Source of the DNA: Kangiella profundi
GTDB taxonomy: Bacteria; Pseudomonadota; Gammaproteobacteria; Enterobacterales; Kangiellaceae
DNA: 64,000 nucleotides
Direction: 5' to 3'
NCBI RefSeq assembly: GCF_002838765.1
Contig: NZ_CP025120.1
Span: forward strand, 1,116,001-1,180,000
The notes beneath the pieces are model-generated. The model saw only the letters and a list, made by a program, of their open reading frames with translations. It did not search any database and had not been told where the DNA came from. This document shows positions 29,186-37,800 of this stretch, piece by piece. Within the stretch, counting starts at the first letter, position 1. Every line of letters starts with the position of its first letter. The translations under genes were made by a program, and so were the position numbers.

Positions 29186-29511
29186 TTCTTTAATCTCCTA
29201 TACAGGGAAGCCATAAACAAGCTTATTTACAAATTTCTGGGGGCGTAACGATAGAAACTTCCCAGACCTACCAGGCGTGCTAATTATGTCATGTTGGTCC
29301 GTTATGGACTGGCATGAGCAAAAAATAGTCAATCAGCACAAAATGGAATGTGCTTTATACTTTGTTTAGCGAAAAATGCAAGAAAATTCGATTGGAAATA
29401 TGAAAAAAACTATCGGTTATAAAGCAGTTATGAAAGAATGCCGGCTTTATAGCTTGAGATTAATTTAAATTCATTCTCAAGTTTCGGACTTAACCAATTG
29501 ATTTTAATAGA
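29186..29511. promoter_or_regulatory. Divergent regulatory region between speD and the EamA gene
   Basis: A 326-base gap without a coding frame. Close to the transporter gene, 29453-29481 is a near-palindrome: CTTGAGA and TCTCAAG arms around a central AATTTAAATT. This could bind a regulator of the transporter. No clear hexamer pairs were assigned. Confidence 0.4.
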
Positions 29512-30378
29512 ATGAATACAGGCTTTTGGCGGCTCATTTTACTAGCGGTTTTGGCTGTCTTTTTGATGGCAATGGTACCGGTTATCATCAAGTATATTGA
29601 GGTTGATCCATGGCTAATCGGAGCCTTCAGACTGTCCGTTAGCGTAGTTGGTTTAATACTGCTTGCAGGTATAACTCGAAGACCGCTGATTGCTCGAAAA
29701 GAGAACTGGATTTTTATCTTTTTATTAGGTTTGGTCTTCGCAATCCATTGGCTGACATATTTTTATAGCATTCAATTATCAACAGCTTCGATTGCCGCTA
29801 TTGGTGTTTCGACTTTTGGCGCACACCTGTTGTTACTGGGTTGGATTGTTCATCGCCAGCCACCGCATTGGCTAGAGCTATTTTGTGTCTTACTAGCGTT
29901 TGTGGGCGTCTATTTAGTAGTTCCTGACTTTAATCTTGCTGATGGAATGACCATTGGTCTAATCCTTGCTGTAATTTCCGGTTTTCTCTACGCCTTGTTG
30001 CCCTTGATGCATCAAAAGTACCGACATATCAATGGTGAGCGTCGGACTTTTGGTCAATTTTTTGTGGCTATGGTGATATTCAGCTTTGGTCTACCGCAGG
30101 CAGATTGGGCAATTCCGAGCGAAAGCTGGTTAGGGCTTATAGTGCTAGGAGTAGTTTGTACTCTGGTAGCGCATAGTCTCTGGATCAAAGTCAGTACCGA
30201 GCTCAATCATGTCGTCACATCGGTTGTTTACTATTTATATGTACCGATTGCCATGCTATTCAGCTTTGTCTTTCTGGATGAGGTGCTATCCCCAGTTCAG
30301 CTGCTTGGAGCGGGATTGATACTGTTCGCTAATATTTTGGGGATCTGGTTTCGTTGGCGAAGCCAGAGCTCGGGTTAG
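29512..30378 (+). CDS. EamA/DMT-family transporter
   Basis: A 288-residue membrane protein with ten predicted helices in two EamA repeats of five (first helix LAVLAVFLMAMVPVIIKYI; last GAGLILFANILGIWF). The DMT family exports metabolites such as amino acids and amines. It is next to, but divergent from, the polyamine synthesis genes; whether it moves polyamines or amino acids is not known. The ATG has only weak ribosome-site sequence. Confidence 0.85.
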   Translation: MNTGFWRLILLAVLAVFLMAMVPVIIKYIEVDPWLIGAFRLSVSVVGLILLAGITRRPLIARKENWIFIFLLGLVFAIHWLTYFYSIQLSTASIAAIGVSTFGAHLLLLGWIVHRQPPHWLELFCVLLAFVGVYLVVPDFNLADGMTIGLILAVISGFLYALLPLMHQKYRHINGERRTFGQFFVAMVIFSFGLPQADWAIPSESWLGLIVLGVVCTLVAHSLWIKVSTELNHVVTSVVYYLYVPIAMLFSFVFLDEVLSPVQLLGAGLILFANILGIWFRWRSQSSG

Positions 30379-30401
30379 ATTTTTCAATTACCTCAAACTA
30401 T

Positions 30402-30515
30402 CCTAGATGCATCATATCTGTATCTAATACTGTATCTTTTTGTATTTAATTGATATTCTTCACAAGCCAAAGTGCCACTTTTGCTTGCTAAATAAGCAGA
30501 TATAGTGCATCTAGG
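30402..30515. repeat. Long inverted-repeat element with nested hairpin
   Basis: The outer arms are 19 bases (30402-30420 and 30497-30515) and pair at 17 positions; they begin CCTAGATGCA and end TGCATCTAGG. Inside, CAAGCCAAAGTG and CACTTTTGCTTG (about 30462-30486) form a second hairpin with one mismatch. The remainder is AT-rich with GTATCT and GTATTT steps. It lies between the transporter gene and an unknown gene and has no T-run, so it does not look like an ordinary terminator. A small non-autonomous mobile element or a structured RNA are the main options. Confidence 0.72.
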
Positions 30516-30629
30516 CATAACAGGATGTTATTCTTCTGCACTGATTTCTTAAGGATAAATAATGCAGTGATGCAATTGTGACTTGCCAAATGATGATAAT
30601 AATGTAAATTTGCACAGCAAGTATCTTGT

Positions 30630-30663
30630 TGTATATGAGATATACAGAACATTGTGTCACAAT
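30630..30663. promoter_or_regulatory. Two palindromes in the promoter of the unknown HTH-like gene
   Basis: TGTATATGAGATATACA (30630-30646, 7-3-7) and ATTGTGTCACAAT (30651-30663, 6-1-6) are perfect inverted repeats 44-77 bases upstream of the next gene. They may be binding sites, perhaps for the encoded protein itself. The first is not a LexA box because the spacing is too wide. Confidence 0.5.
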
Positions 30664-30706
30664 GTATCTAATTACATAAAGCAAAGTATTACTAGAAGGC
30701 AGTACT

Positions 30707-31933
30707 GTGAGTAAAACATTATCCCGCTCAGAATTAGCACTTATCGATAGAGAAGGGGAGCGCATCAAAAATGGTCTATCTAACCTTGTTGATGACTTTC
30801 CTAATCATGCCAAGACAATCACTGGGATGGCTAATTGGCTTAATGCCAACAAATCCACCTGCCAGCGTATGGTTGAAACTATCAACAAGGCAGTTGATGG
30901 ACTGCAGGTCATTCAGTCATTGCCCGGGCCAGCTGGCCTTCGAGGTTTCATTGAACTGGCAGAAAAACACAAAGTAAATGCTAAACTGGTTGAAGAAGCC
31001 AGATCCATGGTCGTAAGGTTTGAAAACCTTATTTATGAATATTCGCGCAGCCACTCAGCTCTTAAGGCGCTGATAAAGGCGTCAGATAAAAGTAAGCAAA
31101 GTCAGGGCAATAAGACTGATCAGCGTAAAGCTCTTTTCGAAGCATCGAGAATGGTTACAGGCGAGCAGATGGAGAATTTGTTCTTTGCTTGTATCCTGAA
31201 AGAAAATGAGCAGGATCATAAATTTCTTCAGCAATATACTTTAACTTTCTTCGATAATTGCGAGAAGACAGAAACAGCCCGTCCTTTGGTTATTCCAATT
31301 GGTCCTTGTGAGCAAAAGCTAGAACTTGAAAAGCCAGAGCTTATTTCTCAGGATGATGAATTAGGCAGCAACTTAGGTAATCTATCGCTAATAGAAGAGT
31401 TGACCAGTAGCAGTGTGGTGAAAAGTATCAATGAGTTCACTCGTGGCGAAAGCTCGGTCATTATTCCAGCTACTCCTGACCAAGAAACTGGTATTAATAT
31501 CGCCGCCATGAAAAACTATCCAGAGGAACAGCTGGGGCCATTTTATGGCGGTAAGAAAGCCAGCTGCGTTAGCGTTCAGGTGAGAACGCCAGTTAAAAGT
31601 TTATACATGGTGTGTTTCCTTGAGCGTAGTTATGCTATGCGTAGCGTTGCCAACGCCGGTATCTATTCGATGAATACTCAATTGGCAACCATGATCACCA
31701 GCCCTGATGCACTTTGGTACGATCGTTTTCATGATGAGGCTGATCTGGTTCTTTCGAGCCATGACGCCAACTTCTCTGAAAAACTGAAATACCCCATGGC
31801 GAACGAATTAGTTGATACGCTGTTTACGGTGACAGGATGTGATCGCAAGAATTATGCGGCTTATCTGGTTAGAGTTGACTATCCGATATGGTCAACGGCT
31901 TATCGAATTTATTTCCAGTACGCAATCGATTGA
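30707..31933 (+). CDS. Unknown 408-residue protein with possible N-terminal helix-turn-helix
   Basis: I do not recognise this family. The N-terminal third is helical; residues about 34-60 (NHAKTITGMANWLNANKSTCQ...) read like a helix-turn-helix, followed by a GPAGLRGFIELAEKH segment. Residues about 175-220 and 240-408 look globular with mixed structure (SVQVRTPVKSLYMVCFLER, FHDEADLVLSSHDANF). No signal peptide or membrane span. The start is GTG with AGAAGG 7 bases upstream. Two palindromes lie in its promoter, which fits an autoregulated DNA-binding protein; that is inference. It ends at a bidirectional terminator. Confidence 0.8.
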   Translation: MSKTLSRSELALIDREGERIKNGLSNLVDDFPNHAKTITGMANWLNANKSTCQRMVETINKAVDGLQVIQSLPGPAGLRGFIELAEKHKVNAKLVEEARSMVVRFENLIYEYSRSHSALKALIKASDKSKQSQGNKTDQRKALFEASRMVTGEQMENLFFACILKENEQDHKFLQQYTLTFFDNCEKTETARPLVIPIGPCEQKLELEKPELISQDDELGSNLGNLSLIEELTSSSVVKSINEFTRGESSVIIPATPDQETGINIAAMKNYPEEQLGPFYGGKKASCVSVQVRTPVKSLYMVCFLERSYAMRSVANAGIYSMNTQLATMITSPDALWYDRFHDEADLVLSSHDANFSEKLKYPMANELVDTLFTVTGCDRKNYAAYLVRVDYPIWSTAYRIYFQYAID

Positions 31934-31951
31934 TCCAATTATTTTCAGACA

Positions 31952-31984
31952 TAAAAAAACGGGCTATTTAGCCCGTTTTTTTTG
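31952..31984. terminator. Bidirectional terminator
   Basis: AAAAAACGGGCTA and TAGCCCGTTTTTTT arms around TT, between the unknown gene and the leucine-dehydrogenase-type gene. Confidence 0.93.
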
Positions 31985-31998
31985 AACAAATAAAATGC

Positions 31999-33036
31999 TT
32001 ATTTATTCTTGGCAGCTGCCACACGTTGACGAGCTAGCTCATCAGCAATTACGTTAGTTGGGCGACCGCTTAGTTTTGAGGCTTCAAACACTTCAGTCAA
32101 AGTGCCATAAATCTCATCAACTTTTTTCAACGCAGCATCACGATTATAGTTCTCTTCGAATGATACGTTGATAATGCCACCAGCATTAATCACATAATCA
32201 GGTGCATACAGAATACCTTTGCTCAGCAGAATATCACCGTGGCGATCTTCAGCAAGCTGGTTGTTGGCAGCGCCAGCAACGATCGATGCTTTGATGTGAG
32301 GAATAGTAGTGTCGTTGATAGTTGCGCCAAGAGCACAAGGAGCATAAACGTCTACATCCTGGCTATAGATTTCGTTTACATCAACAGCCACAGCGCCAAA
32401 CTCATTAACCACACGATCAACGTTTTCTTTGTTGATGTCAGTAACAACAAGCTTTGCACCTTCGTCGTTTAAGTGTTTGCATAGGTAATAACCAACGTGG
32501 CCAAGACCTTGTACTGCAACTTTAAGACCATCTAAGTCATCACGCCCAAGTTTATGCTTTACAGCAGCTTTAATACCTTTGTAAACACCATAAGCTGTAA
32601 CAGGAGAAGGGTCACCAGATTTGCCTTCCAAACCTAAAACATAGTTGGTTTCTTTGTTCACGATAGCCATATCATTTGGGTTGATGCCAACATCTTCCGC
32701 AGTGATATATTTACCGCTTAACTTCTCAACAAAGCGACCGAAAGCACGGAACAGTTCTTCCGACTTCATAGTTTTAGAGTTGCCAATAATGACCGATTTA
32801 CCGCCGCCCATTTGTAGGCCAGCCATAGCATTTTTATAGGTCATACCGCGAGATAGACGCAATGCATCAATCAATGCGCCTTCGTCAGAGTTATAATCCC
32901 ACATACGACAGCCACCAACCGCAGGACCCAGGTTAGTGTTGTGGATACAAATAATGGCTTTTAAGCCAGATTCAACATCACGACAAAAGACGATTTGTTC
33001 GTGATCGTCGTATGCACGTAGATTAAAAACTGCCAT
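31999..33036 (-). CDS. Leucine dehydrogenase-type amino acid dehydrogenase
   Basis: A 345-residue NAD-dependent enzyme of the Glu/Leu/Phe/Val dehydrogenase family that deaminates branched-chain amino acids to 2-oxo acids. K68 (GMTYKNA) and K80 (GGGKSV) match the binding and catalytic lysines of leucine dehydrogenase by position. The nucleotide fold is in [14 protein letters not shown]. The start at 33036 is chosen because AGGAG lies just upstream; an in-frame ATG at 33093 would add 19 residues with no ribosome site. It follows an aldehyde dehydrogenase gene with a hairpin between them. Leucine, valine or phenylalanine specificity is not decided. Confidence 0.9.
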   Translation of the reverse strand: MAVFNLRAYDDHEQIVFCRDVESGLKAIICIHNTNLGPAVGGCRMWDYNSDEGALIDALRLSRGMTYKNAMAGLQMGGGKSVIIGNSKTMKSEELFRAFGRFVEKLSGKYITAEDVGINPNDMAIVNKETNYVLGLEGKSGDPSPVTAYGVYKGIKAAVKHKLGRDDLDGLKVAVQGLGHVGYYLCKHLNDEGAKLVVTDINKENVDRVVNEFGAVAVDVNEIYSQDVDVYAPCALGATINDTTIPHIKASIVAGAANNQLAEDRHGDILLSKGILYAPDYVINAGGIINVSFEENYNRDAALKKVDEIYGTLTEVFEASKLSGRPTNVIADELARQRVAAAKNK

Positions 33037-33068
33037 AAAGATCTCCTTTAATAAGGATATAAACAAGG

Positions 33069-33091
33069 GAAGCCGCAACAGTTGCGGCTTC
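33069..33091 (-). terminator. Hairpin between the ALDH7 and leucine-dehydrogenase-type genes
   Basis: GAAGCCGCAAC and GTTGCGGCTTC are perfect 11-base arms around one base (effective loop of 5). On the minus strand only a weak T-rich tract follows (CCCTTGTTT), so it may be a partial terminator or an mRNA-stabilising hairpin that sets the ratio of the two products. Confidence 0.6.
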
Positions 33092-33106
33092 AATTAAAAA
33101 CAATGA

Positions 33107-34627
33107 TTATCCCAGGTCGAACTTAATGCCCTGAGCTAGTGTAGGTTGGTCACCCCAGAAAATGGTGTTGGTTTGACGACGCATGTAAGCTTTCCATGCA
33201 TCAGAACCGGCTTCACGACCGCCGCCAGTTTCTTTTTCGCCACCGAATGCACCGCCAATTTCAGCACCAGAAGTACCGATGTTGACGTTAGCAATACCGC
33301 AATCAGAGCCTTGCGCTGATAGGAATTTTTCGGCAACTTTCATATCACGAGTGAAGATTGCTGAAGATAGACCAGCTTTAGAATGATTCTGCATGGCAAT
33401 CGCTTCTTCAGTTGTTTCGTAAGTCATTACGTAAAGAATTGAAGCGAATGTTTCAGTCTGAACAACATCCCAGTGGTTTTCTGCGCGTATAACCGTAGGC
33501 TCGATGAAGAAACCTGGACCATCAATCGCTTTACCACCCGCAAGAACTTCACCGCCAGCTTCTTTAGCTTTAGCTACCGCATTCTCGAAATTCTTAACAG
33601 CGTTAGCATCAACTAGCGGGCCCATCAAAGTATTAGTATCTAATGGGTTACCAATTTTAACTTGCTTGTAGGCGTTAACGATTGCTGGAATTACTTGATC
33701 AGCAACGTCTTTGTGTACGATTAAGCGACGAGTTGATGTACAACGTTGACCGGCTGTACCTACTGCACCGAATACGATAGCTGGAACGGCAATGTCCATA
33801 TCCGCTGTTTTATCTAGGATAAGCGCATTGTTACCTGAAAGCTCAAGCAAGCTTTTGCCCATACGCTCAGCAACTTTAACACCAACCATACGGCCAATTT
33901 CACTTGAACCAGTGAAAGACATTTTCTTAACGCGAGCGTCTTCGATGAAGCGCTGTGATAACTTATTCTCTTCAGTATCGATGAATAAACAGAAGATACC
34001 TTTAAGACCTTCTTCTTCTAGAACCTTGTTACAGATGTTTTGAACAGCGATTGCTGTTAAAGGAGTTTTTGGAGATGGCTTCCAAACAACTGTATTACCA
34101 CAGATTGCAGCAATGAAAGCGTTCCATGACCAAACGGCAACAGGGAAGTTGAAAGCTGACATTACGCCAGTGATACCTAGCGGATGCCACTGTTCGTACA
34201 TGCGGTGCTCAGGGCGCTCAGAGTGCATAGTTTTACCATACAACATACGAGATTGACCTACGGCGAAATCGGCCATATCAATCATTTCCTGAACTTCACC
34301 GTCACCTTCAGCTTTGATTTTGCCCATTTCGGCAGAAACAAGGCTACCTAAAGCATCTTTGTGCTCACGTAAGGCATTTCCGATTTTGCGAACAAGCTCA
34401 CCGCGTAGAGGAGCTGGAACTTTACGCCACTCTTCAAAAGCAGCTTCGGCTTCCTGCATAACTTTGTCGTAATCGGTTGCAGAACTGGCGTTTACTTTTG
34501 CAATAACTTCGCCAGTTGCAGGGTTGATAGACTCAATTACGCCTGCATCTTGAGTGTCGGTGTAACCTTGGCCCCAACTAGCTGATTGGTTGACGGCTTC
34601 GATACCTAGCTCTTTCAAAAAATCCAT
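33107..34627 (-). CDS. ALDH7-family aldehyde dehydrogenase (aminoadipate semialdehyde dehydrogenase-like)
   Basis: A 506-residue NAD-dependent dehydrogenase of the antiquitin type, which oxidises alpha-aminoadipate semialdehyde (piperideine-6-carboxylate) to aminoadipate in lysine breakdown. The catalytic cysteine is C296 ([12 protein letters not shown]) and the general base E262 (LLELSGNN). The C-terminus [18 protein letters not shown] and the [11 protein letters not shown] piece are family marks. It lies upstream of a leucine-dehydrogenase-type gene on the same strand. A saccharopine-dehydrogenase-like gene 1.2 kb away and an LKR-like gene at 49.8 kb support a role in lysine catabolism. Confidence 0.88.
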   Translation of the reverse strand: MDFLKELGIEAVNQSASWGQGYTDTQDAGVIESINPATGEVIAKVNASSATDYDKVMQEAEAAFEEWRKVPAPLRGELVRKIGNALREHKDALGSLVSAEMGKIKAEGDGEVQEMIDMADFAVGQSRMLYGKTMHSERPEHRMYEQWHPLGITGVMSAFNFPVAVWSWNAFIAAICGNTVVWKPSPKTPLTAIAVQNICNKVLEEEGLKGIFCLFIDTEENKLSQRFIEDARVKKMSFTGSSEIGRMVGVKVAERMGKSLLELSGNNALILDKTADMDIAVPAIVFGAVGTAGQRCTSTRRLIVHKDVADQVIPAIVNAYKQVKIGNPLDTNTLMGPLVDANAVKNFENAVAKAKEAGGEVLAGGKAIDGPGFFIEPTVIRAENHWDVVQTETFASILYVMTYETTEEAIAMQNHSKAGLSSAIFTRDMKVAEKFLSAQGSDCGIANVNIGTSGAEIGGAFGGEKETGGGREAGSDAWKAYMRRQTNTIFWGDQPTLAQGIKFDLG

Positions 34628-34843
34628 AAATACCTCTAAATTCGGTTAAAACTGCACCAAAGCGACTGATTTATAATTGCTTTGGCGATTAATAATTTTG
34701 CGGCGCTACCATACCACCAGAGGGCATTTTTCGCCAGTTAATTTTGGTTTTGCTGATTAAAGATTAGTCAATGGTTGCGCTGGTCAGAGCTGTTATATGG
34801 GCAGGGGTTATGGCTTTTAACTTATTGATTAGATTTATTAATG

Positions 34844-34873
34844 AAAAGGGCGGCTATTTGAATTTGCCGCCCC
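34844..34873 (-). terminator. Terminator after the EF-hand gene
   Basis: GGGCGGC/GCCGCCC stem; read on the minus strand it ends in TTTT. It closes the minus-strand run of four genes. Confidence 0.82.
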
Positions 34874-34910
34874 TAAACTAAGGAATAAATAAATGAGAAA
34901 AATTGATTAG

Positions 34911-35150
34911 TTAAAATTCCCACCAACAGGTTTCCCACCACTCGAGAAACTCATCAAACTCGATATGCGTATCGTGATTTTTATCGACTAAATCGAAACC
35001 ACGTCTAACTTGCTCGTCGGTTGCATCCGGGGATAGTACTTTAAGCAAACGTTCGAATTCTTTGAGATCGATTTGGCCATTGTTATCAGTATCGAAATAA
35101 TCAAAATGTTCTTTAACTTCTTGAATATGTTGATCAGTTAATGGCTTCAT
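34911..35150 (-). CDS. Small two-EF-hand calcium-binding protein
   Basis: A 79-residue cytoplasmic protein made of two EF-hands. Loop 1 is DTDNNGQIDLKE and loop 2 DKNHDTHIEFDE; both have Asp/Asn at positions 1, 3 and 5, Ile at 8 and Glu at 12, so calcium binding is likely. No signal peptide. Bacterial calmodulin-like proteins (calerythrin, CasA/CasB) are known but uncommon in gammaproteobacteria. It is last in a run with a pRiA4b-ORF3 protein 41 bases upstream. The partner or target is unknown. Confidence 0.85.
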   Translation of the reverse strand: MKPLTDQHIQEVKEHFDYFDTDNNGQIDLKEFERLLKVLSPDATDEQVRRGFDLVDKNHDTHIEFDEFLEWWETCWWEF

Positions 35151-35191
35151 TGGGTCTCCATTCTTATTGGTGCTTGATTGAATTTAGTGGC

Positions 35192-35767
35192 TTATTCATC
35201 CTCATAGGTGAAACTGTCCTGAAGGCTGGCATTTGCTTCAGCGACGCTAAAACGATTGGGTGAGAATCCTTCACCAAACCACTCTTTAACTTCTTCATGC
35301 TCAAAGTGGTTAGGGGAGCGTAATACATTGAGCAAATGTTCGTAGCCAGCAACGCCACCAGCATCTTCAGGTGGGCAGGCATTTTTACCATCAATACACT
35401 CAACGTATACATCTGACTTAGGTTCTTTAAAGCCCATCAAAGTGACTTTATGATGCCAGTGATCGGCAAAGTCATAGGTATATTCAATACTCTCTTCTTT
35501 GTTGGCTAGCACATCCGTTATGGCAATGTTTGCTTCATTTTGCCATTCTTCATCGCCATCACCTTCCGGATCAATATAACCATATCGTTTACCATCTTTC
35601 TGGAATTCGTGTTGCTGATAGTCTTCCCAGCCAAAAATAGCCTGGATAGCATAATGAAGGTCTTCAAGGGTTGCGCTCGGGTCAATAATAATATCGCGCC
35701 AAACAGGAAGGTTTAGGTGCTCCAGCTCTACTCGTAGATGAAGCATGTTTTGCGTTTTAGTTGACAT
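35192..35767 (-). CDS. pRiA4b ORF-3-like protein
   Basis: A 191-residue acidic protein with the plasmid pRiA4b ORF-3 family pattern: LRVELEHLNLPVWRDIIIDPSATLEDLHYAIQAIFGW, then YTYDFADHWHHKVTL and CPPEDAGGVAGYEHLLNVL. The family is often found near mobile or DNA-linked genes, but its function is not established. It lies 33 bases after a saccharopine-dehydrogenase-like gene and 41 bases before the EF-hand gene, suggesting one transcript. Confidence 0.87.
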   Translation of the reverse strand: MSTKTQNMLHLRVELEHLNLPVWRDIIIDPSATLEDLHYAIQAIFGWEDYQQHEFQKDGKRYGYIDPEGDGDEEWQNEANIAITDVLANKEESIEYTYDFADHWHHKVTLMGFKEPKSDVYVECIDGKNACPPEDAGGVAGYEHLLNVLRSPNHFEHEEVKEWFGEGFSPNRFSVAEANASLQDSFTYEDE

Positions 35768-35800
35768 GTTGTCGTCTCACAAATGAGGCCGTCATTGGCC

Positions 35801-36943
35801 TCAGGTTGATAAAACAGTTTCCTCTAAACGGTATCTGACTTTTCGTTCTTCTAGATAGTCAAGAACCGTTTTGCAGCAGTCGGTATGACCGCCTATATGC
35901 TCAGGTGCAAACACACCTTTTTTATCAAATTTTTCTTTCAGTAGCAATTGGCAAACCGCATTAGCTGTGAAGCCTGTAGTACGAGCCATGGAAGTTTCTT
36001 GCTTAACCTTGTCATATTCATCATACATGGTGTAGATATATTCTTTATTCTTTTCGCCTTCTAGCCCGCGAATTGTCACACGCATAATGGTGAATTCTTC
36101 TTCTTTTGGTTTAAGTTTCCACTCATTGATTAAAATCTCAGAGGTTACTTCTAGAGGCGAAATCTCAAGGCCGCGAACTGATACTTTGTCTTTACTGAAA
36201 AAACCGCTGGCCTTAAGCGTTCGAATGGCTTCGACATGTCCAGGATAGCGTAGTGTTTTTTCTTTCATGTTAGGTACATTATTCATAGTGAACATGAGAG
36301 AGCGAAGACCGTCAGTATTAAATGCTTCAAGGGTACCAATTCTATCAAATTCAACAAGCTCGCGATCACTCAATGCTTCACGGGTAACCATTCTGCCATG
36401 CTCAAAAAAGCGAGCAGGGCGGGTGTACTCTTCAATGACGTCAATCGGTGAGAAGGCAGCTTTGTATTCAAATGGCTTTTTACGAATTTTAGGTAGGCCA
36501 CCAACCAGACATTCAAAATGGCTAACTTCCATACGGGTATTGTGAAACCCTAGAAGAAGGTTATCCATACCAGGTGCAACACCTGCATCGATTACCGCTG
36601 TTACCTTGTGTTTTTTAGCAAGGTAATCAAGCTCAAGACAGTTTTCTGGTGAAAAAGAAATATCGACTACATTCTTACCAGCTTCAATGATGTTTTTCAG
36701 TGCCTTGAAGCCCAAATGGCCAGGCACGCCACAGACAACAATATCAAAGGGATCTACGGCACTTTTCAACTCTTCTAGATTGAGCACGTCTAGCTCAAGA
36801 GTAGAAAATGAAGGATTACGTTTTTTTAAAAGCTTCAAGCGTGTGTTGCTGACATCCGCAACAGTAACGTCATATTTCTCGGATAGGTCACGAGCGATAA
36901 CGCTTCCGACCATTCCGCCACCAATGACTAAAATATTACTCAT
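35801..36943 (-). CDS. Saccharopine dehydrogenase / lysine 6-dehydrogenase family protein
   Basis: A 380-residue NAD(P)-dependent dehydrogenase. It begins with a Rossmann motif (ILVIGGGMVGSVIARDL) and carries DAGVAPGMDNLLLG and GGHTDCCKTVLDYLEE, as in lysine 6-dehydrogenase and the saccharopine-dehydrogenase half of eukaryotic AASS. It would form aminoadipate semialdehyde either from saccharopine or directly from lysine. Since an LKR-like protein is also encoded in this window (49789-51048), saccharopine cleavage is the more likely reaction. It follows the csiV-like gene by 33 bases. Confidence 0.85.
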   Translation of the reverse strand: MSNILVIGGGMVGSVIARDLSEKYDVTVADVSNTRLKLLKKRNPSFSTLELDVLNLEELKSAVDPFDIVVCGVPGHLGFKALKNIIEAGKNVVDISFSPENCLELDYLAKKHKVTAVIDAGVAPGMDNLLLGFHNTRMEVSHFECLVGGLPKIRKKPFEYKAAFSPIDVIEEYTRPARFFEHGRMVTREALSDRELVEFDRIGTLEAFNTDGLRSLMFTMNNVPNMKEKTLRYPGHVEAIRTLKASGFFSKDKVSVRGLEISPLEVTSEILINEWKLKPKEEEFTIMRVTIRGLEGEKNKEYIYTMYDEYDKVKQETSMARTTGFTANAVCQLLLKEKFDKKGVFAPEHIGGHTDCCKTVLDYLEERKVRYRLEETVLST

Positions 36944-36976
36944 AACTCTTCCTGAATCTGTATTTGTTTTAATGAC

Positions 36977-37705
36977 TTATTTGGGGTTGTCTAAAGCTTC
37001 TTGCTCTTCAAGGCTGGCTTTGTATGGCGTGACTTTCAATAAAATTCCCATGTTTGGATGGTCGAAGTAATGCAGCTCATCCAGTTTGATTTTACGATTT
37101 TCGGAGAGCAGGAAATAGCCATGGAGTTGTTCGGGCATTTGCATATCCACCATTGGCTGCTCAATTGGAGTTGCCGCCAAGGACTCTACGTCGTCATACT
37201 CATAGGCAGTATTTTGATCTTCCGTTGGCTGCATAAATTCATCGGGTAGGTTTAAAGGTTTAAAACCTGTGACTTTGTGTTCTACTAATAAACCTTGATT
37301 GCGGCTGAAGCGAATAAGGCCATTGAAGATATCCAGACCAGCTTCTTCGGGAGCATCCTCTGTTGAATAAGCTAACCAGGGAGTATCTGACTTATCCATT
37401 AACGGTTGTCGCCAGCCTATATGCAGCATTGGACGAATGTTCTGGCTGGTTCTTAAGCGATCCCAAACTCCATGTAACTTGAGCTGGTTATCGGTAAGAA
37501 GAGTGAAGCCTTCAGGTAAATTGCTAAAAGTAAATTCTGTTTCAATCTCAGGCAGCTCAGTTTCTTTTACCTGTGCTGAATTATCCTGTTGGTCAATGCG
37601 CTTGAAGAACACAAACTCAATATCAAATATGCTTTGAGCAGTGCTGTTCTGTGCGCTGAACACAAGGTTTAAAATCAAGGCTAAGGTAATGATTTTTCTA
37701 GTCAT
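36977..37705 (-). CDS. CsiV-family exported protein
   Basis: A 242-residue periplasmic protein with a signal peptide ending near NSTAQS. It shows the CsiV pattern: FDIEFVFFKR near the start, IRPMLHIGWRQPL in the middle and KIKLDELHYFDHPNMGILLKVTPY near the end. CsiV is a peptidoglycan-binding protein first described in Vibrio cholerae, and in several gammaproteobacteria it sits next to mfd, as here. A terminator separates it from mfd, so it starts a new transcript shared with the three genes below. Confidence 0.85.
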   Translation of the reverse strand: MTRKIITLALILNLVFSAQNSTAQSIFDIEFVFFKRIDQQDNSAQVKETELPEIETEFTFSNLPEGFTLLTDNQLKLHGVWDRLRTSQNIRPMLHIGWRQPLMDKSDTPWLAYSTEDAPEEAGLDIFNGLIRFSRNQGLLVEHKVTGFKPLNLPDEFMQPTEDQNTAYEYDDVESLAATPIEQPMVDMQMPEQLHGYFLLSENRKIKLDELHYFDHPNMGILLKVTPYKASLEEQEALDNPK

Positions 37706-37751
37706 AATTTTACGGGTTAACTCTTTTTAGTGGTTAGAGTTTACCATGATT

Positions 37752-37790
37752 GAAAGGAAAGCCCAGCCTTAAATTGTAAGACTGGGCGAG
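37752..37790 (-). terminator. Terminator after mfd
   Basis: GCCCAG-CTTA and TAAG-CTGGGC arms with one mismatch; the minus strand continues TTTCCTTTC. Confidence 0.75.
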
Positions 37791-37800
37791 TGTTCAGCTT

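Noticed and set aside
30630..30646. Possible LexA box TGTATATGAGATATACA
   Set aside because: The half-site spacing is three bases wider than CTGT-N8-ACAG, so it is listed only as a generic palindrome.
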